Of a DNA stretch of 64,000 nucleotides, positions 17,309-27,571 are shown piece after piece. How positions within the stretch are numbered: position 1 is the first letter of the stretch; every line of letters starts with the position of its first letter. A program made the position numbers and the translations under genes. Origin of the DNA: Schlegelella_A sp036263655 (GTDB taxonomy: Bacteria > Pseudomonadota > Gammaproteobacteria > Burkholderiales > Burkholderiaceae_C); the NCBI GenBank assembly GCA_036263655.1, contig DATAGP010000005.1, positions 1 to 64,000 of the forward strand, in the 5' to 3' direction. The notes under the pieces were generated by a model that was not told where the DNA came from, did no database searches, and saw nothing but the letters and a program-made list of their open reading frames with translations.

Positions 17309-18400
17309 ATGGCGATCGGCCCCACGCTCCCCGAAACCCGGCCGCTGCGGCGCCTGGTCGGCGCCCTGCTGCTGGCCTGGCTCTCGTTCTGGATCCTGAT
17401 GATGGCGGCCGGCGTGCAGGAGCAGCTGCTGCGCGGCGGCGGCGGCGCCGAGGCCTGGCGGCCGGTCATCGCCGAGGGCACCTCGATGCTGGTCGCGACG
17501 GTCCTCGCCGTCGTGCAGTGGCACACCGTCAAGCGCCTCGACCGGCACCTGGCGCGGCCGCATGTCTGGTTCGCGCGAGCCCTGGTCTGGACGCCGCTGA
17601 TCGCGCTGGCCTTCGTGCTCGTCGTCCAGGGCCTGCGCGCCGCGCTCTACGCCGCCTTCGGCATGACCCACCGGATCAGCCCGGCCGGCCCGCTACTGCT
17701 CTACGAGACCTCGCGCTTCGCGATCTTCTACGTCCTCTTCGTCGGCATCCAATTCGGCGTCCGCTCGTACATCGCCTGGACCGAAGCGCGCGTCGAGACC
17801 GAGCGGCAGCGCGCCCTCTCGCAGCAGGCGCAGCTGCTGCAGCTGACGCAGCAGCTGCAGCCGCACTTCCTGTTCAACGCCCTGAACACGGTGTCGTCGC
17901 TGATCCACTCCGAGCCCGATCGCGCCGACGCGCTGCTCACCGAGCTGGCGGCGCTGCTGCGCGCCGCCACGGACGCCGGGCAGCGGCCGCGCCAGAGCCT
18001 CGAAGACGAGCTCCGCCTGCTGCGTGCCTACGCCGCGATCATGTCGGCCCGCTTCGCCGACCGCGTGGGCCTGCGCTGGGACATCGATCCGGCGTCGCTG
18101 CGCTGCGAGGTGCCGACGCTCTGCCTGCAGCCGCTGCTCGAGAACTGCTTCCGCCACGTCGTCGAGCCGCGCCGCGCCGCCACCGCGATCGTCGTCTCGA
18201 GCCGGCTCGCCGACGGCGTCCTGACCATCGCCGTCGACGACGACGGCGGCCGGCTCGACGCGCCGCCCGCGTTCGGCGTCGGCCTTCGGAACGTGCAGGA
18301 GCGCTTGCAGGTGCTGCATGGCGACGCCGCCCGCGTCGGTCTTTCGGGGCGGCCCGAAGGCGGCGTCCGGGCTCGGGTGGAGCTGCCGTGCGCGTGCTGA
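17309..18400 (+). CDS. LytS/YehU-type sensor histidine kinase
   Basis: A 363-residue membrane histidine kinase. About four hydrophobic segments in the first 150 residues form the sensor, then a short coiled linker (ETERQRALSQQAQLLQLTQQ) and the His_kinase domain. The phospho-acceptor is His186 in QPHFLFNALNTVSSLI. The ATPase part has the N-box LQPLLENCFRHVV and a glycine box FGVGLRNVQERL. The ATG at 17309 is chosen; an in-frame ATG lies eight codons upstream. The 3' end overlaps the response regulator by 13 bp, so the two are a cognate pair. The signal is unknown. Confidence 0.88.
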   Translation: MAIGPTLPETRPLRRLVGALLLAWLSFWILMMAAGVQEQLLRGGGGAEAWRPVIAEGTSMLVATVLAVVQWHTVKRLDRHLARPHVWFARALVWTPLIALAFVLVVQGLRAALYAAFGMTHRISPAGPLLLYETSRFAIFYVLFVGIQFGVRSYIAWTEARVETERQRALSQQAQLLQLTQQLQPHFLFNALNTVSSLIHSEPDRADALLTELAALLRAATDAGQRPRQSLEDELRLLRAYAAIMSARFADRVGLRWDIDPASLRCEVPTLCLQPLLENCFRHVVEPRRAATAIVVSSRLADGVLTIAVDDDGGRLDAPPAFGVGLRNVQERLQVLHGDAARVGLSGRPEGGVRARVELPCAC

Positions 18401-19089
18401 TCGTCGACGACGAGGCGCCGGCGCGGGCCCGGCTGCGTCGCTTGCTGGCGAGCCACGGCGAGGTGGAGGTGGTCGGCGAAGCCGGCGACGGCGCCGAGGC
18501 GCTCGAGATGGCAGCGCGGCTCGCGCCCGAGGTCCTGTTCCTCGACGTGCAGATGCCGGAGGCGAGCGGCCTCGACGTCGCCGCCTCGCTGCCGGACGAC
18601 GGCCCGATGGTCGTCTTCGTCACCGCCCACGACCGTTACGCGCTGCAGGCCTTCGACGCGCGCGCCGTCGACTACCTGCTCAAGCCGGTCGAGCCGGAGC
18701 GGCTGGCGCGCGCCCTGCAGCGGCTGCAGGCGCAGCGTCCCGGCCGACGCACGAGCGCCCCGGCCGCCACGCAGCTCCTGATCGCCGACCGCGGCAGGAC
18801 GCACGTCGTCCGCTGCGCCGAGATCGAGCACCTCGAGGCGGCCGACAACTACGTCGCCGTGCACGTGCCGGGCCGCTCGCTGCTGATGCGGCGCACGCTC
18901 GCCGGCCTGCTCGCCGATCTCGGCGACGGCTTCGTGCGCTGCCATCGCGGCGCCGCGGTGGCGATCGCCCGGGTGCAGGAGGTCCGCCCGCGCGACAAGG
19001 GCGACGCGACGCTCGTCATGCGCAGCGGCGCCGAGGTGCCGTGCAGCCGCCAGCACCGGGCCGAGGTGCTGCGCCGCCTGCAGGGCTGA
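18388..19089 (+). CDS. LytTR-type response regulator
   Basis: A 233-residue two-component regulator. The receiver domain (residues 1-115) has the acidic pocket IVDDE, phospho-acceptor Asp53 in LFLDVQMPEASG, Thr in VFVTAHD and Lys in DYLLKPV. The C-terminal LytTR beta-sheet DNA-binding domain (~130-230) has IEHLEAADNYVAVHV and the GDGFVRCHRGAAVAIARV segment. The GTG start at 18388 overlaps the kinase gene. It is followed, after about 200 bp, by a membrane acyltransferase gene that could be its target. Confidence 0.9.
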   Translation: MRVLIVDDEAPARARLRRLLASHGEVEVVGEAGDGAEALEMAARLAPEVLFLDVQMPEASGLDVAASLPDDGPMVVFVTAHDRYALQAFDARAVDYLLKPVEPERLARALQRLQAQRPGRRTSAPAATQLLIADRGRTHVVRCAEIEHLEAADNYVAVHVPGRSLLMRRTLAGLLADLGDGFVRCHRGAAVAIARVQEVRPRDKGDATLVMRSGAEVPCSRQHRAEVLRRLQG

Positions 19090-19188
19090 TCGGCGCCGGC
19101 GCCAGACGGTCCGCTTCGCCCCGTCGGCGACCCGGCTCGTCCCGCGGCGCTGGCCTTGGCTGTGAGCGCGCCTTAGCCTGCACGCTGT

Positions 19189-19275
19189 TCGCTGCCGCCC
19201 TGTCGCTGCCTTTCGCTGCCTTTCGCTGCGTTCGCTGCCCTTTCGCTGCCCCCCTTTCCCTGCCCTTGTCGCTGC
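19189..19275 (+). repeat. Seven irregular copies of TCGCTGC upstream of the acyltransferase gene
   Basis: TCGCTGC starts at 19189, 19203, 19213, 19223, 19232, 19243 and 19269. Five of the copies are spaced 9-11 bp apart, nearly one helical turn, with CCTTT-like linkers. It fills most of the 206-bp gap between the LytTR regulator and the acyltransferase. LytTR regulators bind short direct repeats about one turn apart, so these could be binding sites; simple polymerase-slippage repeats are the alternative. Confidence 0.5.
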
Positions 19276-19295
19276 ACGCCTTCAGCCGCCTGCCC

Positions 19296-20558
19296 ATGAC
19301 CACGAACCCCGCGCCGTGCCGACTCTTCTTCCTCGACTGGCTGCGCATCGGCGCGTTCGCCCTCCTCGTCCTCTATCACGTGGGCATGTACTACGTCACC
19401 TGGGACTGGCATGTGAAGAGCGCGTTCGCGAGCGCCGCGCTCGAGCCCTGGATGCGGCTCAGCTCGCCGTGGCGGCTGTCGCTGCTGTTCCTGGTCTCCG
19501 GGGCTGCCGTGTCGTTCATGCTGCGCCGCGACGCGAGCGCCGGCTTCGTCCGCGACCGCTCGCTGCGCCTGCTCCTGCCGCTGCTCTTCGGCATGTTGGT
19601 GGTCGTGCCGCCGCAGTCCTTCTTCGAGGTGGTGCAGAAGCACGGCTACAGCGGCGACTACCTCGACTTCATGCGTCTCTACGTGACGGGGCACGGCGGC
19701 TTCTGCCGGGCCGGAGCCTGCCTGGTGCTGCCGACCTGGAACCACCTCTGGTTCGTCGCCTACCTGTGGCTGTACTGCCTGGTGATCTGGGCCGTGCTCC
19801 GCGTGCGGCCCGGCACCCTCGACGCTGCGGGCGCCTGGGCGGAGCGACGCCTGCGCGGGCCGGCGCTGCTCCTGCTGCCGCTGGCGGTCCTCGCGGCGCT
19901 GCGCCTGGCGCTGGCAGGCCGCTTCCCGGCCACGCACGCCCTGATCGACGACGCCTTCAACCACGCGCAGTACCTGGGCCTCTTCCTGCTCGGCGCAGCG
20001 CTGGCGCGGGCGCCCGCCATCTGGCGGCGCATGAAGGCGCAGCGCTGGCCGGCGCTGGCGGCGGCTTTCGTCGCCTGGGCCGCCCTCGCCTGGCTCGCCG
20101 CCCGCCACGGCACGCCGGCGAAGGCGCCGCCCGAGGCGGCGATGGCGATGCGGCTCGCCTTCGCGACCATGCAGTGGTGCGCCATCGTCGCGCTGGTCGG
20201 CTTCGCGCATCGCCATCTGAACCGCGATCACGCGAGCCGCCGCTATCTCACGGAGGCCGTGTTCCCCGTCTACATCCTGCATCAGACCCTCATCGTGCTG
20301 CTCGCCGTGGCGCTGCGTCCGCTCGGCTGGGCGCCCGTGCTCGAAGGCCCGGTGCTCGCGGCCGGCACGCTGCTGCTGAGCCTCGCCGGCTACGAGGCGG
20401 CTCGACGCCTGCCGCTGCTGCGTCCCTGGCTCGGCCTGCGCCGCGCTGCCCGCGTGACGCGGCACGGAGACGCCGGTGACGCGTCGCGCCGTGCCGCGGC
20501 GGTGTCGAGCGGTGGCGCGGCGCCCGCGTGCGACGCAACGCCTGGCAGTCTGCGATGA
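19296..20558 (+). CDS. Acyltransferase-3 family integral membrane protein
   Basis: A 420-residue polytopic membrane protein with about ten hydrophobic segments. The N-terminus (FFLDWLRIGAFALLVLYHVGMYY) carries the family's Arg and catalytic-type His. SSPWRLSLLFLVSGAAVSF and the late YLTEAVFPVYILHQTLIV are also typical of the group that transfers acyl groups to sugars, glucans or lipids at the membrane. The start at 19296 is the first ATG before the conserved block. The C-terminal 40 residues are a low-complexity Ala/Arg tail. It lies downstream of a LytS/LytTR pair and may be controlled by it; the acceptor is unknown. Confidence 0.85.
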   Translation: MTTNPAPCRLFFLDWLRIGAFALLVLYHVGMYYVTWDWHVKSAFASAALEPWMRLSSPWRLSLLFLVSGAAVSFMLRRDASAGFVRDRSLRLLLPLLFGMLVVVPPQSFFEVVQKHGYSGDYLDFMRLYVTGHGGFCRAGACLVLPTWNHLWFVAYLWLYCLVIWAVLRVRPGTLDAAGAWAERRLRGPALLLLPLAVLAALRLALAGRFPATHALIDDAFNHAQYLGLFLLGAALARAPAIWRRMKAQRWPALAAAFVAWAALAWLAARHGTPAKAPPEAAMAMRLAFATMQWCAIVALVGFAHRHLNRDHASRRYLTEAVFPVYILHQTLIVLLAVALRPLGWAPVLEGPVLAAGTLLLSLAGYEAARRLPLLRPWLGLRRAARVTRHGDAGDASRRAAAVSSGGAAPACDATPGSLR

Positions 20559-20598
20559 GGTACCGTGACTGCCGCCATCGATCCCTGCTGGTCACCCC

Positions 20599-21541
20599 AT
20601 GCCGACTTCGCCGCCCCGCTGGCCCGCCCTCGACTACGCCGCCTGGAGCGACACCGCGACGACGCTGCAGCTCTGGACGCAGATCGTCGGCAAGGTGCGG
20701 CTCGCGCTGTCGCCCTGGCTCAACCACGGCTGGCACGTGCCGCTCTACGTCGGTGCCCGCGGCCTCGGCTCCTCGCCCATCCACGCGCCCGCCGGGCCGT
20801 TCGAGATCGATCTCGACCTCGTATCGCACCGGCTGGTCGTCCGCAGCGCCTGGGCCGCGGAACGCGGCTTCGCGCTCGCGCCGATGTCGGTGGCGCGCTT
20901 CCACGAGCGCCTGATGGCCGAGCTCGCCGGACTCGGCATCGAGGTCCGCATTGACACCGTGCCGAACGAGGTCGCCGACCCGATCCCCTTCCCGCGCGAC
21001 GAGACGCATGCCTCCTACGACGCGGCGGCCGTGCACGCGTTCTGGCGCGCGCTCGTCGAGGTCGATCGCGTGTTCCGCGTCTTCCGCACCTCGTTCCTCG
21101 GCAAGTCGAGCCCGGTCCATTTCTTCTGGGGCAGCTTCGACCTCGCCGTGACGCGCTTTTCCGGCCGGCCGGCCCCGTTGCACCCGGGCGGCATCCCCGG
21201 CCTGCCCGATGCGGTGACGCGCGAGGCGTACTCGCACGAGGTGTCGAGCGCCGGCTTCTGGCCGGGCAGCGCGGCGTATCCGCGCGCCGCCTTCTACTCG
21301 TACGCGTACCCGACGCCGGCCGGCTTCGCGGAGGCGCGCATCGAGCCCGACGCGGCGAGCTGGTCGGCCGAGATGGGCGAGTGGCTGCTGCCGTACGAGG
21401 CGGTGCGCAGCGCTGCCGACCCCAACGCCACGCTCCTCCGCTTCCTGCACTCGAGCTATCGGGCCGCCGCCGAGCTGGCGCACTGGCCGGCCGATCTCGA
21501 GTGCGACACCGGCGTGCCGCGCCGGCCCCGCGCGCTTCCGC

Positions 21542-21552
<11 letters not shown>
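20599..21552 (+). CDS. DUF5996 family protein
   Basis: A 317-residue soluble protein of unknown biochemical role. Family landmarks: TLQLWTQIVGKVRLALSPW followed by NHGWHVPLYV near the N-terminus, SPVHFFWGSFDLAVTRFSGR mid-protein, and EAYSHEVSSAGFWPG with FYSYAYPTPAGF near the end. No signal peptide or membrane segment. The start ATG is 20599, 40 bp after the acyltransferase stop, so it may belong to the same transcript. Its last 11 bases overlap the convergent ftsH gene. Confidence 0.75.
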
Positions 21553-23593
<2,041 letters not shown>

Positions 23594-23695
23594 GGGAGGA
23601 CGGAGACCTGCATGCGTGGACCTGCGCCGAAGCGCCTGGGAGGCCGGCAAACGGCACACCCGTCCCGCGCGGCACCACCATGAACGCACGTCGGC

Positions 23696-23723
23696 GGAAC
23701 CCGGGGGACAGGCCGGCGTCTAA
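23696..23723 (+). promoter_or_regulatory. ECF-sigma-like promoter before the first hsp20 gene
   Basis: GGAAC (23696-23700) and CGTCTAA (23717-23723) are separated by 16 bp, the form of extracytoplasmic-function sigma promoters (GGAAC -35, CGTC/CGTT -10). Transcription would begin near 23730 and leave a leader of about 30 bases ending in AAAGGAGG before the ATG at 23761. No sigma-32-like CTTGAAA is present in this gap. Confidence 0.45.
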
Positions 23724-23760
23724 AGCGCCGCCTGGAGATCAGTGCAGGAAAGGAGGCTTG

Positions 23761-24264
23761 ATGAACAACCTGACCCAGCAGTTGAAGCACGGTGCCGAGC
23801 AGGCGTTCGAGTCGCTCTCCGACGGATGGCGCGAGCTGAGAACGCGCGCCGGCGAGGCCCTGACCCGGTTCCGCTCGAACGAGCGCCACGGCAACGACGG
23901 CGGCGGATTCGAGGACCTTCCGGCGATGGGCCGGTGGTCCTTCATGGCCGCCGACGTCATCGAGGACGACGACAAGATGATCGTCCGCCTCGAGGTGCCG
24001 GGCATGCGGCGCGACGACTTCCATGTCGAGCTGCACGGCAACGTCCTGTCCGTGCGCGGCGAGAAGCGGATCGATCAGCAGACGAAGAAGGGCGGCTACC
24101 AGGTCGTCCAGTGCGCCTACGGCGAGTTCCGCCGCCAGGTGCCGCTGCCCGTCGCCGTCAAGGCGGACGCGGCGAAGGCGACCTACCGCGACGGCGTGCT
24201 GCGCATCGAGCTGCCGAAGATGGAGGACGCCCGACCGGGAAGCATTTCCGTGAGCGTGCATTGA
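23761..24264 (+). CDS. Hsp20/alpha-crystallin family small heat-shock protein
   Basis: ATP-independent holdase chaperone of 167 residues. The N-terminal ~58 residues are a variable amphipathic arm (NNLTQQLKHGAEQAFESL). The alpha-crystallin domain runs from ~60 to the end (IVRLEVPGMRRDDFHVELHG; FRRQVPLPVAV; the A-x-x-x-n-G-v-L motif as ATYRDGVLRIELPK). The start has an excellent AAAGGAGG ribosome-binding site. It is divergent from ftsH, a pairing that would supply a holdase and a membrane protease together under stress, and is followed by a strong hairpin. Confidence 0.9.
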   Translation: MNNLTQQLKHGAEQAFESLSDGWRELRTRAGEALTRFRSNERHGNDGGGFEDLPAMGRWSFMAADVIEDDDKMIVRLEVPGMRRDDFHVELHGNVLSVRGEKRIDQQTKKGGYQVVQCAYGEFRRQVPLPVAVKADAAKATYRDGVLRIELPKMEDARPGSISVSVH

Positions 24265-24270
24265 GCGGCC

Positions 24271-24296
24271 GCGCCCGGCCTCGACAGGTCGGGCGC
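24271..24296. terminator. 11-bp hairpin with CGAC loop after hsp20 (bidirectional terminator)
   Basis: 24271-24281 pairs with 24286-24296 through eleven base pairs including one G-T pair, around the tetraloop CGAC (outer stem GCGCCCG/CGGGCGC). It lies between the hsp20 stop (24264) and the stop of the convergent small gene (24299). There is no clear T-run, but stem strength and position fit a shared terminator. Confidence 0.6.
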
Positions 24297-24298
24297 GC

Positions 24299-24499
24299 TC
24301 AGGTCGAGTCGCCGCCCTGCTTGGGCCGCTTGCCCGGGTTCTTCTTGCTGCGCGTCGCCGAGCCGCGCTCGTTGCTGCTCTGCTGGCCCGTCGCCTTCTG
24401 CGTCGGGTCGCGACGCGCGCCTGCGCCCGACGCGCCCACGGCGTTGCCGATGCCGGTGCCCGGGCCGAGGCTGTCGCCGGACTTGCTCTTTGCTGTCAT
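24299..24499 (-). CDS. Small basic, low-complexity protein
   Basis: A 66-residue protein rich in Ser, Gly, Lys and Arg with no predicted fold (LGPGTGIGNAVGASGAG, ending KKNPGKRPKQGGDST). No family recognised. An AAGGAGAT ribosome-binding site seven bases before the ATG at 24499 and its own convergent terminator support it as a real gene. Likely intrinsically disordered; its placement beside Hsp20, FtsH and DUF3606 genes suggests a stress-associated role, by context only. Confidence 0.6.
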   Translation of the reverse strand: MTAKSKSGDSLGPGTGIGNAVGASGAGARRDPTQKATGQQSSNERGSATRSKKNPGKRPKQGGDST

Positions 24500-24588
24500 C
24501 GCGATCTCCTTCGCCGCGGCCGCGGCAATCGACATGCCCCATCGCTGCACGGGAACGTGCCTTGCCCTTGGCCGGCGGAGGAAGACGC

Positions 24589-24798
24589 ATGAGCACCGAA
24601 ACGCGAGCCGCCGAAGATCCCCACTCCCGCGTCGAGGTCGACGTCAGCGACCACGCGGCCGTCGAGCGCTGGACGCAGGCGCTCGGCCTCACCGACGAGG
24701 CGCTGATCAAGGCGGTGCAGGTGGTCGGCCCGCGCGTCGACAGGATCAAGGACTATCTCGGCGGCGGCGGCATGGCCCCCGACCAGTCATCCGGATGA
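24589..24798 (+). CDS. DUF3606 domain small protein
   Basis: A 69-residue protein. Residues ~18-58 form the DUF3606 pattern (VERWTQALGLTDEALIKAVQVVG followed by V-RIKDYL), a short helical domain of unknown function common in stress-related regions of alpha- and betaproteobacteria. The start at 24589 has GGAGGA seven bases upstream. It is divergent from the small basic protein gene; the 89-bp gap between them should hold both promoters. Confidence 0.7.
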   Translation: MSTETRAAEDPHSRVEVDVSDHAAVERWTQALGLTDEALIKAVQVVGPRVDRIKDYLGGGGMAPDQSSG

Positions 24799-24812
24799 CC
24801 GTGCCGGCCTGA

Positions 24813-25529
24813 TCAGGGCGGATCGGCCTTCGGCCCGCGCTCGTTCACCGTCGCGGCGCCGCTGACGTGGCGACGCACCTCCGGCGTGCCCCAGTACTGC
24901 ACGCGGCCGGCGCCGGCCACCGCGATGTTCAGCTCGCGGACGACCCAGACGCGGACGTCGCCGACGCCGCTGATCGACACCGACCCGCGCTCGGCGCGCA
25001 GCGCCTCGGCGTCGAACTCGCTGCGACCCGTGATGCGCACCTTCAGCTCGCGCGCCGTCCCCGCCACCTGTCCGTCGCCGGAGCCGGAGACGTCGAAGGT
25101 CAGCGAGTCGACGTCCACGCGCTCGAAGCGCGCCGACCCGGCCCCGGAGATGCCGATGACGAGGCGCTGCGAGCGCAGCGGCCCGGCCATCGAGAAGTCG
25201 GCGGCGCCGGAGATGAACAGCCGCGCGAGCTCGCGGGCGGTGACCTCGACGCGGACCTTGCGTCCTTCCCAGAACCGCCAGGCGCCGGCGGAGTGGATGC
25301 GCAGCCGGCCGTTGCGAACCTCGAAGAGCTCGCGCACCGCCGCCTCGTCGAGCCCTTCGACGGCGATCTGCTCGCTCGCGCCGAGGCGGAAGCGCACCGT
25401 CGCCGAGCCGGAGATCTCGATGATGTCGAAGCGCTCGAGCGGGTAGGTCTGCGCCTCGGCCTTCTGCGCCCGCGCCGCCGGCAGGCCGGCCAGGCCCGCC
25501 AGCACGATCGACGCCTGGCGCCTGTTCAC
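24813..25529 (-). CDS. GIN domain (DUF2807) exported protein
   Basis: A 238-residue exported beta-helix-like protein. The N-terminus has adjacent arginines and a hydrophobic segment (NRRQASIVLAGLAGLPAARA), so export may use Tat or Sec. The remainder shows the repeating beta pattern of the putative auto-transporter adhesin head GIN domain (ISGSATVRFRLG, ISGAADFSMAG, ISGAGSARFERV, VSGSGDGQVAG, ISGVGDVRVWV). Recurring G-S/A-G turns mark successive rungs. Its start overlaps the LytTR regulator stop, so it is the third cistron of a kinase-regulator-GIN operon and a likely output or sensor partner. Confidence 0.82.
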   Translation of the reverse strand: MNRRQASIVLAGLAGLPAARAQKAEAQTYPLERFDIIEISGSATVRFRLGASEQIAVEGLDEAAVRELFEVRNGRLRIHSAGAWRFWEGRKVRVEVTARELARLFISGAADFSMAGPLRSQRLVIGISGAGSARFERVDVDSLTFDVSGSGDGQVAGTARELKVRITGRSEFDAEALRAERGSVSISGVGDVRVWVVRELNIAVAGAGRVQYWGTPEVRRHVSGAATVNERGPKADPP

Positions 25530-26284
25530 AGCAGGTCCGCCCGCAGCTGGCGCGAGACGTCGCGGCTGGCGACGATGCGCGTGCCGTCCTGCAGCTGCAC
25601 GGCGAGCTGCGAGTTCTCGTTCGGGACCATGGCGACCACGCAGTCGAGGTTGACGATGCAGCTGCGGCTGATCTTCAGGAAACGTTGCGGGTCGAGACGC
25701 CGCTCGAACTCGGCGAGCGGCAGGCGCACGAGGTAGTGACGGCCCTTGCTGACGATGGCGGTGTACTTGGTGTCGGAGCGCAGGTACTCGATGGCGTCGA
25801 CGAGCAGCGGGAAGATCTTGCCCTGGTCGCGCACGAGCAGCCGGGTCAGGGGCTGCGTCGCCGGCGCCGAGGCGGCCTCGAGCGCCGGCAGCGTCCGCTC
25901 GCCCGGGCCCGCGGCCTGCAGCGCGTGGCGCACCGCGTCCTCGAAGCGCTCCTGCGAGAACGGCTTCAGGAGGTAGTCGACGGCGTGCAGCTCGAAGGCG
26001 GCGACGGCGTGCTCGTCGTAGGCGGTCGTGAAGATGACCGCCGGCACGGCCGCCGCCGGCCGGTCGGCGGCCAGCGAGCGCAGCACCTGCAGCCCCGTCA
26101 GTCCGGGCATCTGGATGTCCATGAGGACGAGCGCCGGCGCGAGCTCGCGGATCGCGCGCAGCGCCTCATGCCCGTCGGCGCAGGCGCCCACCAGCTCGAG
26201 CTCGGGAAGCTGGCGCACCCAGTCGGCGAGGCCCTCGCGCGCCAGCGGCTCGTCCTCGGCGATCAGGGTTCGATGTCGGTTCAT
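25526..26284 (-). CDS. LytTR-type response regulator
   Basis: A 252-residue regulator. The receiver domain has IAEDE, phospho-acceptor Asp56 in LVLMDIQMPGLTG, Thr in IFTTAYDEHAV and Lys in DYLLKPFS. The C-terminal LytTR DNA-binding domain (~150-250) has IEYLRSDTKYTAIV and RFLKISRSCIVNLDCV. It overlaps the kinase gene by four bases (ATGA) and the GIN gene by four bases, so it is the middle gene of a three-gene operon. It is a separate pair from that at 17-19 kb, with which it shares architecture but no evident close sequence identity. Confidence 0.9.
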   Translation of the reverse strand: MNRHRTLIAEDEPLAREGLADWVRQLPELELVGACADGHEALRAIRELAPALVLMDIQMPGLTGLQVLRSLAADRPAAAVPAVIFTTAYDEHAVAAFELHAVDYLLKPFSQERFEDAVRHALQAAGPGERTLPALEAASAPATQPLTRLLVRDQGKIFPLLVDAIEYLRSDTKYTAIVSKGRHYLVRLPLAEFERRLDPQRFLKISRSCIVNLDCVVAMVPNENSQLAVQLQDGTRIVASRDVSRQLRADLL

Positions 26285-27405
26285 GCGGCGAGCGGCGTGC
26301 GGGGGATGACGATCTCGATGCGGAAGCCGGCGCCCGGCGACGAGCGGACGTCGAAGGCGGCGCGACCGTCGTAGTCGAGCTCGAAGCGACGGCGCAGCGC
26401 GCTGAGGCCGATGCCGGCGGCGCTGCGGCGCGGCTCGGCCGGCGGCCAGACGCAGCCGGCACCGTCGTCGGAGACGCGCAGCAGCAGCCGCTCCGGCTCG
26501 GCCAGGCGCCGGCACTCGATGTGCACCGTGCCGGGCTCGGTGCGCGGCGCGATGCCGTGGACGATGGCGTTCTCGACCAGCGGCTGCAGCGTCAGCGGCG
26601 GGATCCGGTCGTCGCCGGTGTCCTCGTCGAGGCTCCAGACGACGCCGAGCCGCGAGCCGAGGCGCATGGACTCGAGCTCGAGGTAGTCGCGGACGAAGTC
26701 CAGCTCTTCCTGCAGGCGGACGCGCTCGGCGCCGCCACGGTTCGTGTCGAGCAGGTAGCGCAGCATGCGCGAGAAGCTGAGCAGGGCACGCTCGGCGGCG
26801 CGCGCGTCCTTCCGCGTCAGGACGATGATCGAATTGAGGGTGTTGAACAGGAAGTGCGGGTTCAGCTTGCCGCTGATCGCGGCCAGCTCGGCGCGCACCA
26901 GCGCGGCCTCGGCCTGGGCGGCGGCGAGCGCCGCGCGATGCGCCCGACGCGCGTGCAGCACGCCGCCGAAGCCGTAGACCAGGGCGGTGTAGACGAGCAC
27001 CCCCCAGGCGCTGCGCCAGACGACGCGCTGCTCGAAGGTGGCGGCGGCGTGGTCGGCGCCGAACAGCCAGGCGGCGAGGGCGAAGTCGACGGCGTGCCAC
27101 AGGGCCGCGAAGAGCAGCGCCGCGGGCGCATGCAGCGCGAGCCGCGCCGGCATCGCCCAGGCGCGCGCCTGCAGCCAGCGCATCCACGGCAGGACCAGGG
27201 TGCCGAGCAGCATCGGGGGCAGCAGGTTCCAGGTCGCTTCGTACGCCGCTTCCCAGAAGCGCCACGCGCCGCGCAGCCAGTCGGTGCCGGCCGCGGCGTA
27301 GAGCAGCCAGCAGAGCAGGCACAGGCCGGCGTAGCCCAGCCAGAGCCGGCGATCGTCGCGACGGGCGTCGACGGCGACGAGCAACGGGATGGCCGATTCG
27401 GACAT
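26281..27405 (-). CDS. LytS/YehU-type sensor histidine kinase
   Basis: A 374-residue membrane kinase: about four transmembrane segments (from residue ~22 to 150, with WLGYAGLCLLCWLLY and NLLPPMLLGTLVLPWM), an Ala-rich coiled linker, then the His_kinase domain with His184 in LNPHFLFNTLNSIIVL. The HATPase part has LTLQPLVENAIVHGI (N-box) and GIGLSALRRRF (G-box). It is first in the operon with a LytTR regulator and a GIN-domain protein. The signal is unknown; the sensor has no large extracytoplasmic loop, suggesting it reads membrane state or a partner protein. Confidence 0.9.
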   Translation of the reverse strand: MSESAIPLLVAVDARRDDRRLWLGYAGLCLLCWLLYAAAGTDWLRGAWRFWEAAYEATWNLLPPMLLGTLVLPWMRWLQARAWAMPARLALHAPAALLFAALWHAVDFALAAWLFGADHAAATFEQRVVWRSAWGVLVYTALVYGFGGVLHARRAHRAALAAAQAEAALVRAELAAISGKLNPHFLFNTLNSIIVLTRKDARAAERALLSFSRMLRYLLDTNRGGAERVRLQEELDFVRDYLELESMRLGSRLGVVWSLDEDTGDDRIPPLTLQPLVENAIVHGIAPRTEPGTVHIECRRLAEPERLLLRVSDDGAGCVWPPAEPRRSAAGIGLSALRRRFELDYDGRAAFDVRSSPGAGFRIEIVIPRTPLAA

Positions 27406-27482
27406 GCCGTCATGCTAGGCCCGTGCCTCCGGCCTTGCCGCTCGAGGCGACGAATCGCATCCTGCGTGGCCTCAACCGCCCT

Positions 27483-27539
27483 CCGGCGGCAGCCGCCGGC
27501 AGCCCTCGCTTCCGCTCGCGCGAGAGCGGCCCCTAGAAT
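27483..27539 (+). promoter_or_regulatory. GC palindrome and -10-like element before the formyltransferase-ACT gene
   Basis: CCGGCGGC (27483-27490) and GCCGCCGG (27492-27499) form an 8-1-8 palindrome. TAGAAT (27534-27539) is a near-consensus -10 hexamer 33 bp before the start codon at 27572. No good -35 is visible at the proper distance, so activation by a bound factor is possible. Confidence 0.35.
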
Positions 27540-27571
27540 TTGCCGATGCCAACGTCCCGGGGACCGGATCG

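Noticed and set aside
17285..17309. Earlier ATG for the LytS-type kinase
   Set aside because: It adds eight residues (LVHHGAG type) without a better ribosome-binding site; not decidable, the later ATG was kept.
19189..19275. CRISPR-like array (seven TCGCTGC copies)
   Set aside because: Repeats are only 7-10 bp with spacers of a few bases, far too short for CRISPR; no cas genes.
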